Source: JBASEY01 sp049652745 (GTDB taxonomy: Bacteria; CSSED10-310). Taken from it: a stretch of 64,000 bases of DNA. The notes under the pieces are model-generated. The model was not told the origin of the DNA, ran no database searches, and saw only the letters and a list, made by a program, of their open reading frames with translations. A program made the position numbers and the translations under genes. The stretch lies in assembly GCA_049652745.1 (NCBI GenBank), contig JBASEY010000049.1, positions 3,957 to 67,956 of the forward strand, written 5' to 3'. Shown in pieces: positions 1-7,814 of the stretch. Every line of letters begins with the position of its first letter. The stretch's first letter is position 1.

Positions 1-472
1 TAACTGTCAATCTATCGGCAAGGTCGGCCAATAATGATGACATTGTTTTTCCTGACAAAGGATGCCGTATCAGCGGGTCTATTTCACACATCGGAACCAG
101 GACAAAACGCCGTAAATGCATTTGTACATGAGGTATTACGAGTCGAGAGGACACGATGACACGTGTTTCCCATAAAAGGATATCGATATCCAGAGTTCGT
201 GGACCCCAACGCGTGAACGTGTTCCGATGGAAATTCTTTTCAAGTTCCTGGTTGAAATCCAATAATTCCAAAGGACTCAACGCTGTGCGGATTTTGACCA
301 CACCATTGATAAACCATGGCTGATCGGTGAAACCAAAGGGTTCTGTCAGGTACCATCCGGACACGGCTTCCACTGAAAGGGATTTGCATGCTTTTAAACT
401 CTGAACTGCTGAAATGCAGTTGGCGAATGGATCTCCAAGATTTGAACCTATTCCGAGAAAAACAGTTTCCAT
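1..472 (-). CDS. folK: HPPK, 2-amino-4-hydroxy-6-hydroxymethyldihydropteridine pyrophosphokinase (C-terminal end cut by window)
   Basis: Transfers pyrophosphate from ATP to 6-hydroxymethyl-7,8-dihydropterin, the step before dihydropteroate synthase in folate synthesis. Translating the minus strand from the ATG at 472 gives 157 codons that run off the left edge. The protein opens with the family's GIGSNLGDP block (residues 6-14) and carries the HPPK signature RWGPRTLDIDIL at about 88-99. The family is about 160 residues long, so only the last few codons are missing. It is divergent from mtnP. The partner folP lies about 12 kb away at 12577-13407, so the folate genes are not clustered here. Confidence 0.9.
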   Translation of the reverse strand, partial: METVFLGIGSNLGDPFANCISAVQSLKACKSLSVEAVSGWYLTEPFGFTDQPWFINGVVKIRTALSPLELLDFNQELEKNFHRNTFTRWGPRTLDIDILLWETRVIVSSRLVIPHVQMHLRRFVLVPMCEIDPLIRHPLSGKTMSSLLADLADRLTV

Positions 473-636
473 GCAAAATCCTCTTCAGATTCGAATGTAT
501 CATTTAAACTATCACTTGACCAGATTGATCATTTTTATCACGCTCGCCGATTCCCAGTTTGAAAGCTTAAAAAAGATATGTTAAACATATTGCCCGGTTA
601 CTGAAGGTTAACAAGATTCTGAAGAAAGGGCTGGAT

Positions 637-1488
637 ATGGATGTTAAAGTAGCGGTTATCGGCGGCAGTGGATTATACGATATTCCCGGGATGAAGCTAT
701 TGGATACGTTTGCTATGGAAACTCCCTTTGGGTCTCCTTCTGATGCCGTCAATATTCTTGATATGGAGGGAATCCCGGTTGCATTCCTGCCTCGCCATGG
801 ACGAGGCCACAGGATCAATCCGACATTTGTCAATTCCAGAGCCAATCTTTTCCTGCTCAAAAGCCTTGGAGTTCGGTTCATCATATCGATCAGCGCCGTC
901 GGAAGTCTCAAAGAGACTATCGCTCCCAGGGAATTCGTCGTCCCTGATCAAATTATCGATAGAACTAAAAGTCGGGTGAACAGCTTTTTTGAGCCTTACG
1001 CTGTTCATGTCGGGTTTGCCAATCCTTTTTGCAGTCGATTAGGGAACTACCTGACTGAGACCGGAAGAGAAATCGGTGTCACGGTTCACCAAGGCGGCAT
1101 ATATGTCTGCATGGAAGGACCGCTCTTTTCCACCAAAGCGGAAAGTGCTTTGCATCGTTCGTGGGGCGCCTCGATTATCGGTATGACCGCTCTTCCTGAA
1201 GCCAAGCTGGCCCGGGAAGCGGAGATGTGTTATGCCACAGTGGCTTTGGTCACGGATTATGATGTCTGGAAAGATGATGAGGAAGTCGAAACCCAGCAGA
1301 TACTGGAAAATATCAAAGCGAATACGGATCATGTCAAAGAGCTTATCAAGAAAGTTATCCCCAAACTCGATCTCGATGCGGAATGTCAATGCCATTCGGC
1401 ATTACAGGGCGCAATGATCACTGATCCGAAGTTGATACCGGATGAAACCAAACGCGCCTGGGGGCCGTTGACTAAAAAATATCTCTAA
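637..1488 (+). CDS. mtnP: S-methyl-5'-thioadenosine phosphorylase
   Basis: Cleaves 5'-methylthioadenosine with phosphate to adenine and 5-methylthioribose-1-phosphate in methionine salvage. The 283-residue length is normal for the family. Visible landmarks are the N-terminal GGSGLYDI phosphate-binding turn (residues 9-16), the PRHGRGHRI block, MEGPLFST, the GMTALPEAKLAREAE block and the acidic TDYDVW near the purine site. An AGAAAGGG ribosome-binding site precedes the ATG. The gene stands alone, divergent from folK and convergent with the DUF3467 gene. The long phosphate and substrate blocks favour MTA phosphorylase over general purine nucleoside phosphorylase. Confidence 0.92.
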   Translation: MDVKVAVIGGSGLYDIPGMKLLDTFAMETPFGSPSDAVNILDMEGIPVAFLPRHGRGHRINPTFVNSRANLFLLKSLGVRFIISISAVGSLKETIAPREFVVPDQIIDRTKSRVNSFFEPYAVHVGFANPFCSRLGNYLTETGREIGVTVHQGGIYVCMEGPLFSTKAESALHRSWGASIIGMTALPEAKLAREAEMCYATVALVTDYDVWKDDEEVETQQILENIKANTDHVKELIKKVIPKLDLDAECQCHSALQGAMITDPKLIPDETKRAWGPLTKKYL

Positions 1489-1502
1489 GTCGCAAAAACG
1501 TT

Positions 1503-1811
1503 TTACTGCACTATTTCAGGTTCTCGGCGCATCATCGGAACTGACGGCAACTTGATTTCACCATATTTGTTCTCAAAATTCCGAATATTTTGGGTCAATG
1601 CCAGAAGCAGTTGCTTGGCCGTTTTGGGGTTCAGAACGACCCGGCTGCCTATCCGAATATATTCGGTGCCCGGAAGAAACATTCCAAAATCAATGATAAA
1701 CTCATTTTCTGAACTGAGTACCGTAGCGACGTTGGAGTAAACTCCGCCTTCATCCTTGGGATCAATTTTCATTTTTAACTGACGCGGTTGAGGTTCCATT
1801 TTTGATTTCAT
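1503..1811 (-). CDS. DUF3467 family protein
   Basis: A 102-residue soluble protein matching the DUF3467 pattern from memory. It has a VYSNVATV start of domain, then a FIIDFGMFLPG strand, then SRVVLNPKTAKQLLLALTQNIRNFE, followed by a short tail. The biochemical role of the family is not known to me. The start at 1811 has a good AAGGAG ribosome-binding site seven bases upstream. The stop of the upstream radical SAM gene is only three bases away, so the two are almost certainly co-transcribed with the AsnB-like gene further upstream. Confidence 0.75.
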   Translation of the reverse strand: MKSKMEPQPRQLKMKIDPKDEGGVYSNVATVLSSENEFIIDFGMFLPGTEYIRIGSRVVLNPKTAKQLLLALTQNIRNFENKYGEIKLPSVPMMRREPEIVQ

Positions 1812-1814
1812 TTA

Positions 1815-3110
1815 TTATCTCCTTAAAAAAGCAGGTGTAAATTTTGAGCGCACCAGCTTCAAGCGAGCAGCCAATTTCGCTTTGTAAAGCTCAGTATAGA
1901 AGGATCGAACTGTCCATCCTTCAGGAATATAGACCACTTGTCCCGGGCGACGGTAATTATCCCATGAATCAATCAAAAAGTGTCCGCTTTTGCCGGCTGT
2001 ATGATATAGTTGGCTGCCTGGAAGTGGAGCAGCGGGTTCAAAACGTATGGCGCATTTTTTGAGATTGCATGCATATCGAACGGTTTGTCGTAATTCTGAT
2101 CGGGTTTCAGTCGGAATACCTAGAGAAAAAACAGCCAGGGGTTGAATGGATGTTTCTGCAAGTTGAACAAATAATTGGCGTGCGTGATCCAGATCTTCGT
2201 GTGTGCCCAATATGGATTGAAGTCGCGGAACTCCAGTTCCTAATCCAAAAATGATTTGTCTGCAACCGGCTTCGGCCATTTCCCGACACAAGTCGATATT
2301 CACTTGACTGATTCTGGCCGTGCAACTAAAAGTGACCGGAACAGATTGAATACCTTGACAAATTTCCGACACATGGTTCGGATCCATAGTGAAATTCTCA
2401 TCGAAAAATTCGATATGCCGCACGCCGAACCGTTGATGCAGATGCTCGATCGTACCGATTATCCGTGCAGCAGAGTGCGACCGAATAGGAACTCCGTCTC
2501 GAAAACGCAAAGGACAATGGCTGCAATGAAAAGGGCATCCCCTGTGAGTCAGAATATGACCGACTGGAACCTTACCGGATCCATAAAAAAGTTCGTAGGG
2601 AATTTCCGGTAAATCATCCAGGTTTTCGTATAAGCACTTCCCCGGATTTGTGATCAAGGATCCATCATCGGCACGATGGATCAAACCAGGCGATTCGTAA
2701 GGATTATCGGTAAGACGCTCTAAAAGCAGACGAAACTGCATTTCGCCCTCACCTGTGATTACACCATTTACCGTCGAGTTCCTCAGTGCTGTTTCCGGAT
2801 TGTTGGAAGCTTCCACCCCGCCGAAAACAATAAACGCATTCGGAGCGGCCTTTCGTATGATACCGGCCAGCTTATGCGATTCCGTCATCGTATTGACGAA
2901 AGTCTGAAAACCGGCGCAGTCGGGTGTCCAGGTTCGAAGCAGGTTCTGCAGCGAATGGTGAAGATTTTGACCGAACAGAACACGCAATTCACATTCGAAG
3001 GCATGGGCTATAGCTGCATTCAAGGCTATACCCAGCGGCAATACGGGAAAAGGCGTTTGCAGTGACCCTGCAGCAACAGGGTTTAAAAGCAGAACTCGTA
3101 ATTTTTTCAC
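1815..3110 (-). CDS. B12-binding-domain radical SAM protein
   Basis: A 431-residue enzyme with an N-terminal cobalamin-binding-like Rossmann domain (LLLNP start; GGVEAS and ITGEGE blocks before residue 150). The radical SAM core carries the CPFHCSHC cluster motif (CxxxCxxC, about residue 185). The substrate is unknown; relatives do methylations and ring or carbon-skeleton rearrangements. I chose the GTG at 3110 because it overlaps the TGA of the upstream AsnB-like gene as GTGA, and because VKKLRVLLLNP is the usual family beginning. A longer reading from 3200 would place 30 residues with no family similarity in front. The coupling suggests joint action with the AsnB-like enzyme. Confidence 0.85.
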   Translation of the reverse strand: MKKLRVLLLNPVAAGSLQTPFPVLPLGIALNAAIAHAFECELRVLFGQNLHHSLQNLLRTWTPDCAGFQTFVNTMTESHKLAGIIRKAAPNAFIVFGGVEASNNPETALRNSTVNGVITGEGEMQFRLLLERLTDNPYESPGLIHRADDGSLITNPGKCLYENLDDLPEIPYELFYGSGKVPVGHILTHRGCPFHCSHCPLRFRDGVPIRSHSAARIIGTIEHLHQRFGVRHIEFFDENFTMDPNHVSEICQGIQSVPVTFSCTARISQVNIDLCREMAEAGCRQIIFGLGTGVPRLQSILGTHEDLDHARQLFVQLAETSIQPLAVFSLGIPTETRSELRQTVRYACNLKKCAIRFEPAAPLPGSQLYHTAGKSGHFLIDSWDNYRRPGQVVYIPEGWTVRSFYTELYKAKLAARLKLVRSKFTPAFLRR

Positions 3111-4954
3111 AACAGATCGTCCAATGATTCCGGGACGGAAGCATCGATAGGCGCATCCAAATGGAATCGGCACCACAATTCCAACATTGCCATGTTCCAT
3201 ATTTTAAAAGGATGTCTTTCGATACCCTTTGAATAAAAAGCGGCCACTTCCTTTTGAACGCTTTCCGGTCGCAGGATACCTCGTCGACCGACAATCTCAG
3301 GAGACAGCAGATGTTCAATAACCGGCCGAAGCTCACGCCGAGCCCATAAATCCATCGGCACGATAAAGCTCATTTTGCGCCGGGTCCGTGTTTCCATCAA
3401 CAGGCAGTCATCCAGAGCTTGAAACATCAGATATCTCAGCTTTCCGTCCGGCGCTTTTTCATAACCTGGAACCGAACGAAGCAGATCCACGACACGCCTA
3501 TCAACCAGAGGGCTGCGAGCTTCAAATCCATGAGCATGACTCATGGAATCGACATCGCGCAATTGAAGATTGGATACTTCATGATGGAAAAGCAAATTTT
3601 CGAGCCGATTGATTGGATCCTCGTTTTCTGCAGGCTTGTCATACATAGAGATCATTTCATCCGGTGTCATATCCGAATCGATTGACTGGATAAAGTCAGG
3701 TTGAAGCAGGTTGAGAAGACTGGAAGTGGAGAAGAGGAGTTTGAAATGACGATATTGGGCGGGGACACCGGCTTTTAACGCTTCAAGACGATCCATGCGA
3801 TATGCTGTACGCCTGTTGACCAGCTTTGCCGACTGAAAAATCATCCCGCGCAAAAATGAGGGTATGGACAACCACCTTTTTGTGAGCTGCTGCAGGCGTT
3901 GAAATTGTTTGAACCAGTGTGAGCCGATGAAAACTTCATCGCCTCCTGTCCCGGTTAACACAGTATGGATGTTTTTAGGGAGAGAACCGGCTACGAGATA
4001 GGTGTTAATAGCGTCTCCGGAAGGTTGGTGTAAATGGGCCACTATCCCGGGCAAAGCTTGTTTGACGATATCGGGCGATATCGTGAATTCGTGATGAACG
4101 GTGCCGTAATGATCTGCTATGAGTTTTGCATAATAAAATTCATTATAGGATTCATAACCTGATCCTGCGCCTTTGTACCCTATGGTAAATGTGTTGATCG
4201 GCGAGATACCGGCTTTGGCGGCAAGGCTCACAACGGCGCCGGTATCCGTTCCTCCGCTTAGAAAAAAACCGGTGTTTGCATGGTCAGGTGGAATCGCGTC
4301 CAAAACAGCCTGTTCAAGCGCTGTACGCAAATCTGCAGCCGCATCTTTTCCGGAAATTCGTTTACCTGAATTGCTGGAAATTGGTTGGTAACGGATGATT
4401 TCCGTTTTACCGTTGTGCCATCGAAGGTGAAACCCAGGCCTGAGCATCTGTATCGATTGGTAGATAGTGATGGGATCAGGGGGGCAAATCATCGACAGGT
4501 ATAGGGAGACTGCTGCATGATTGAGAGCTCGCGTAACGCCTTCCACGCTGAGAATAGCTTTTGGAGAGGATGCAAAAATACATCTTTTCGTGTCACAAAT
4601 ATAATATAGAGGACGGGATCCGGAAAGATCTCGAAATAGATCGAGCGTTTCCGATAGTGAGTCATATGCGGCAATAGAATACAAGCCGGCCGTGTCGTTT
4701 CCGAGCGTCAAAGTTTGTCGATTATGCCAATCGAGTTGCGTTTTGGAATCGATGTAGCCATCGACAACCCACACTTTTCCGTTTGTTCGGTAAGGCTGGT
4801 TGGACGAGCGGTCGGCAGATGGATAGCTCCCAATAAAGCCATTTTTAAAAGTATGAATCTGGGCATCGGAAAAGCTGCGATGGCTCAAAGCAGCTTTCAT
4901 TTTTTCGACATCTTTATTTGTATGCGTACCGATTATCCCGAATATGGCACCCAA
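3107..4954 (-). CDS. Asparagine synthetase-like amide ligase lacking the glutaminase cysteine
   Basis: The 615-residue AsnB architecture has an N-terminal class II glutamine-amidotransferase fold and a C-terminal ATP-pyrophosphatase synthetase domain. Normal enzymes start Met-Cys-Gly-Ile; this one starts M-G-A-I-F-G, so the N-terminal nucleophile is absent. The PP-loop is SGGTDT (about residue 231) where SGGxDS is usual. Later blocks GTGGDE, FEARSPLVD and RRKMSF are present. The start is TTG with GGGAG seven bases upstream, and no in-frame ATG exists nearby. Cys-less members include beta-lactam synthetases and lasso-peptide cyclases, which adenylate a carboxylate without releasing ammonia. 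A degenerate AsnB is the alternative. It leads an operon with the B12 radical SAM gene. Confidence 0.85.
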   Translation of the reverse strand: MGAIFGIIGTHTNKDVEKMKAALSHRSFSDAQIHTFKNGFIGSYPSADRSSNQPYRTNGKVWVVDGYIDSKTQLDWHNRQTLTLGNDTAGLYSIAAYDSLSETLDLFRDLSGSRPLYYICDTKRCIFASSPKAILSVEGVTRALNHAAVSLYLSMICPPDPITIYQSIQMLRPGFHLRWHNGKTEIIRYQPISSNSGKRISGKDAAADLRTALEQAVLDAIPPDHANTGFFLSGGTDTGAVVSLAAKAGISPINTFTIGYKGAGSGYESYNEFYYAKLIADHYGTVHHEFTISPDIVKQALPGIVAHLHQPSGDAINTYLVAGSLPKNIHTVLTGTGGDEVFIGSHWFKQFQRLQQLTKRWLSIPSFLRGMIFQSAKLVNRRTAYRMDRLEALKAGVPAQYRHFKLLFSTSSLLNLLQPDFIQSIDSDMTPDEMISMYDKPAENEDPINRLENLLFHHEVSNLQLRDVDSMSHAHGFEARSPLVDRRVVDLLRSVPGYEKAPDGKLRYLMFQALDDCLLMETRTRRKMSFIVPMDLWARRELRPVIEHLLSPEIVGRRGILRPESVQKEVAAFYSKGIERHPFKIWNMAMLELWCRFHLDAPIDASVPESLDDLL

Positions 4955-5064
4955 ATCGATCTCCCATCTAAGAACTATTTGAATTCAAACCAACGATCGC
5001 CAACACATCCTATGCTGGAAATCCAAACACCATTTACATTTGATCAGGGAAGGTTTATTTGTGT

Positions 5065-6072
5065 TCACTCTTGAGTGCGAATGATCATTTTTGAGACGCC
5101 GATTGTAATTTCGTCGTTAGGTCGCAACGCAACACGAGAGACTCGAATCCCGTTAACGGAAGAACCGTTGGAGCTTTCCAGATCGACGAGATAGTACTTC
5201 TGGTTTTCCAACACAATTTGGGCATGATGGCGTGAAACACTCGTGTCAGTAGCGAATTGGATGTCATTGTTTGGTCCGCGTCCCATAGTCATGCGTTCTT
5301 TATCAATCGTATAGGATTCACCGGAAAAATCGCCGTCGACTACATCTAAAACCGGAATACTTGTCCAGATGTAGTCCTCGTCATCTGATGCACTCATGTC
5401 CTGCTGACTAATCTCTTCAGAAAACGATATACCTCCGTAAGTATCCTTTAAAAAAGGTTTTTCTTCTTCATTTTTCAGGGAGTCCGAAAAATCAGTCTGT
5501 TCAATATCTTCCTCTTCTTCTTCAGTAATTTCAGATGAATCGTCGAAAAAAACTTCTTTTTCCGGCATTGGAGAAACCACATTTTCTTCGAATAATTCAG
5601 GTTGATCTTCCGGGATTTGGATGGGCTCACCGGTAATAAAAGCCAAATGCTCGCGGAAATTGGCGATCGTTTTTTCACGTTCAGAGATTTCTTCTTGAAT
5701 CTTTTTTATTTCTGAAAGCAAATCCGTTTGCATGGGCTGAAAAGCATCTTCATCGAATTCACCTGCAAAAAACCGCAATTGGTATTCTTCCAATTCTTCC
5801 TGCTTATGGTTTTCATTGTCACGATAATTCAAGATTTGCTCTTCCAAAGCTGAGATTTCCTGCTGCATTTTTTCCTGATATGGCTGGAGTTGGTTATAAA
5901 GATTTTCCAAGCTCGCTTCATAATCGGATTTCACTTTTTCGTAGATTTTTTGGCGAACTTTTTCGCGATTATCTTCAACCAGTTGAAGCCGTTTTTTCAA
6001 TGAATCAATTTGTTTTTGCAGGTCTTGTATTTCTGCGAGAAAGTCAGGTTGTTCTACTGTCTTCTTGCTCAT
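5065..6072 (-). CDS. Coiled-coil protein with C-terminal FHA domain
   Basis: A 335-residue protein. Residues 5-150 are a charged heptad-rich coiled coil. An acidic low-complexity linker (about 165-240, with an EEEEED run) follows, then a C-terminal FHA domain (about 245-335) with the GRGPNNDI, SRHHAQI and SSNGSSVNG blocks. FHA domains bind phosphothreonine, and the Gly-Arg, Ser-Arg-His and Asn-Gly signature residues are all kept. A strong AAGGAG ribosome-binding site precedes the ATG. No signal peptide or membrane segment is seen, so it is probably cytoplasmic. The membrane Ser/Thr kinase at 17460-19751 is an obvious possible partner, but that link is inference. Confidence 0.85.
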   Translation of the reverse strand: MSKKTVEQPDFLAEIQDLQKQIDSLKKRLQLVEDNREKVRQKIYEKVKSDYEASLENLYNQLQPYQEKMQQEISALEEQILNYRDNENHKQEELEEYQLRFFAGEFDEDAFQPMQTDLLSEIKKIQEEISEREKTIANFREHLAFITGEPIQIPEDQPELFEENVVSPMPEKEVFFDDSSEITEEEEEDIEQTDFSDSLKNEEEKPFLKDTYGGISFSEEISQQDMSASDDEDYIWTSIPVLDVVDGDFSGESYTIDKERMTMGRGPNNDIQFATDTSVSRHHAQIVLENQKYYLVDLESSNGSSVNGIRVSRVALRPNDEITIGVSKMIIRTQE

Positions 6073-6221
6073 GATTTACTCCTTCATCGAAAAATATGCC
6101 CGGATAAACCCATTAGCTCTATCGATATAAGCATATGAGCAGCTTCGATGTCAAGCAATACGATCCATTCCTGTAAAACATAGAGAGATATTACACGTGA
6201 GGTTCAATCTTCAGCAAAGCT

Positions 6222-7214
6222 TCATGCGTTGCGCAGGAATTCCGCCGACTCTTCAGGAGGTGTGGGATTGATATAGAATCCGGTGCCCCATTCAAAGCCG
6301 GCGATCCACGTCGATCGAGGCATGATTTCGATATGCCAATGATAAGCTTCTTTAAATTTGTAGTGGAATGGAGCGTTGTGTATCAAGAAGTTATAGGGAG
6401 GATTTTCCAGAACGACATGGAGCCTTTTCATAATTGACAGCAGAAGATTTGCCAGATTCAACAAAGCCGAGTCGGTAATCTGCTCGAAGAAAGGGGTGTG
6501 ATTTTTAGGTAGAATCCATGTTTCAAAAGGGCAACGAGGTGCGTATGGAGAGATGGCCAAAAAATCATCGTTTTGGTCGATCAATCTCTTGTCGTCTTCG
6601 AGTTCCTGGTTGATGATATCGCAGAAAACGCAGCGTTCTTTATATCTATAGTAGGATTCAGAACCTGATAATTCTTCGATGACACGTTTGGGGACGATCG
6701 GGGTGGCGATGAGTTGTGAGTGTGGATGGGCGAGGCTGGCACCGGCGGCTTTACCATAGTTTTTGAAGATCATCACATAGCGTAATCGGGTATCTTTGAT
6801 CAAATCAGTGATTCTATTGCGATAAGCCAGAAAGATATTCGATACTTGTTTTTCAGTAAAATCAGTGAAAAGATGATCGTGATTCGGCGATTCTATTATG
6901 ACTTCGTGAGCGCCGACTCCATTCATTTTATCATAAATACCATCAGCGCGTTGACGTAAGTGTCCTTCAATTTGCAGAGCGGGAAATTTGTTCGGAATTA
7001 CTCGAAGCTCCCACCCGGGCGTATTCGGCATTGTATGAGGATCCCGAATAGCGTAAATTTCTGGCGTGGTCAGGTGCTCGTGGCCAGGGCAAAACGGACA
7101 TAGACGATCAGGATAATTCAGAGTCTCTGTTTTAAGATCGGTTGGCCTGAGGCCCCTCTCCGTCGAAATGATGACCCATCTACCGATTACCGGGTCTTTT
7201 CGGAATTCCAGCAT
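6222..7214 (-). CDS. galT: Galactose-1-phosphate uridylyltransferase
   Basis: Exchanges UMP between UDP-glucose and galactose-1-phosphate in the Leloir pathway, or a related hexose-phosphate nucleotidyl transfer. It has 330 residues. The catalytic HIT-type motif HPHSQ with its histidine nucleophile lies at about 161-165. Cysteine pairs CPFCPG (about 40) and CVFCDI (about 195), a possible metal site, are present, and so is the second-half HWHIEIMPR block. A GAGG ribosome-binding site lies seven bases before the ATG. No galK or galE is adjacent. It ends upstream of the FHA gene and starts 20 bases downstream of the HTH-membrane gene, which suggests co-transcription. Confidence 0.9.
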   Translation of the reverse strand: MLEFRKDPVIGRWVIISTERGLRPTDLKTETLNYPDRLCPFCPGHEHLTTPEIYAIRDPHTMPNTPGWELRVIPNKFPALQIEGHLRQRADGIYDKMNGVGAHEVIIESPNHDHLFTDFTEKQVSNIFLAYRNRITDLIKDTRLRYVMIFKNYGKAAGASLAHPHSQLIATPIVPKRVIEELSGSESYYRYKERCVFCDIINQELEDDKRLIDQNDDFLAISPYAPRCPFETWILPKNHTPFFEQITDSALLNLANLLLSIMKRLHVVLENPPYNFLIHNAPFHYKFKEAYHWHIEIMPRSTWIAGFEWGTGFYINPTPPEESAEFLRNA

Positions 7215-7234
7215 GTGTGGCCTCGTGTCTCAGG

Positions 7235-7750
7235 TTAATCTTCAGTATAAGAAGGCATGCCTTCAAGATGCGATGTACTGCGTTGATGCTCTCTCTTCGA
7301 TTTCTCTTCTTGCATCTGACGCCGGTAATCTTCAATAGATTGATATAAAGGAGAAGGAATTTCCGCTTCCGTCTCCACCGGCCATTCCGCATCTTCCTGA
7401 TACAGGAATGGTGGAGGAGCCCCATACCCGGACGGTATAGTCGGCGTGGGTTCAACTTTACTGACTTCAATTTTGTTTTTGATCTCGATCGTAGTTAGCA
7501 CAACCAAAACAACTACAATCATTATAAGGGGAAGAGTATACATCAAAAAGCGACCGGTTGTCTGCGTTTTCCATTCCCTTAAAATGAAGTCTAAATCTTG
7601 CTGGGTATAATACCGCCGACCATCTTCTCCTATACGACCCTTCGGCAATTGGCCGTCGCTAACCAATTCGTTGAGCCGTTTAGTGGAAATTTTCAGGCGC
7701 TTTGCAAGTTCAAGGGGTGTGTATCTATTTTTCAGTCTTGGTTTGGCCAA
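7235..7750 (-). CDS. Membrane-anchored MerR/excisionase-type helix-turn-helix protein
   Basis: A 171-residue protein. Residues 10-58 resemble the winged HTH of MerR or excisionase proteins (YTPLELAKRLKISTKRLNELV, then GRIGEDGRRYY). A single hydrophobic segment spans about 70-90 (MYTLPLIMIVVVLVVLTTI), and the rest is a Pro-, Glu- and Gln-rich tail. With the DNA-binding fold N-terminal and cytoplasmic, it could be a one-component membrane regulator. Its tail resembles nothing I know. The start is TTG at 7750, set by an AGGAGG site seven bases upstream. It sits just before galT and after the PilX-like gene on the same strand. Confidence 0.7.
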   Translation of the reverse strand: MAKPRLKNRYTPLELAKRLKISTKRLNELVSDGQLPKGRIGEDGRRYYTQQDLDFILREWKTQTTGRFLMYTLPLIMIVVVLVVLTTIEIKNKIEVSKVEPTPTIPSGYGAPPPFLYQEDAEWPVETEAEIPSPLYQSIEDYRRQMQEEKSKREHQRSTSHLEGMPSYTED

Positions 7751-7814
7751 TGAACTCCTCCTGCCGATACTTACAATCAGCAGAATTATAACGCGACATC
7801 AATAGAGATTCAAA

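Noticed and set aside
567..1008. Open frames antisense to mtnP
   Set aside because: mtnP has all family motifs; these frames have no ribosome-binding sites or recognisable products.
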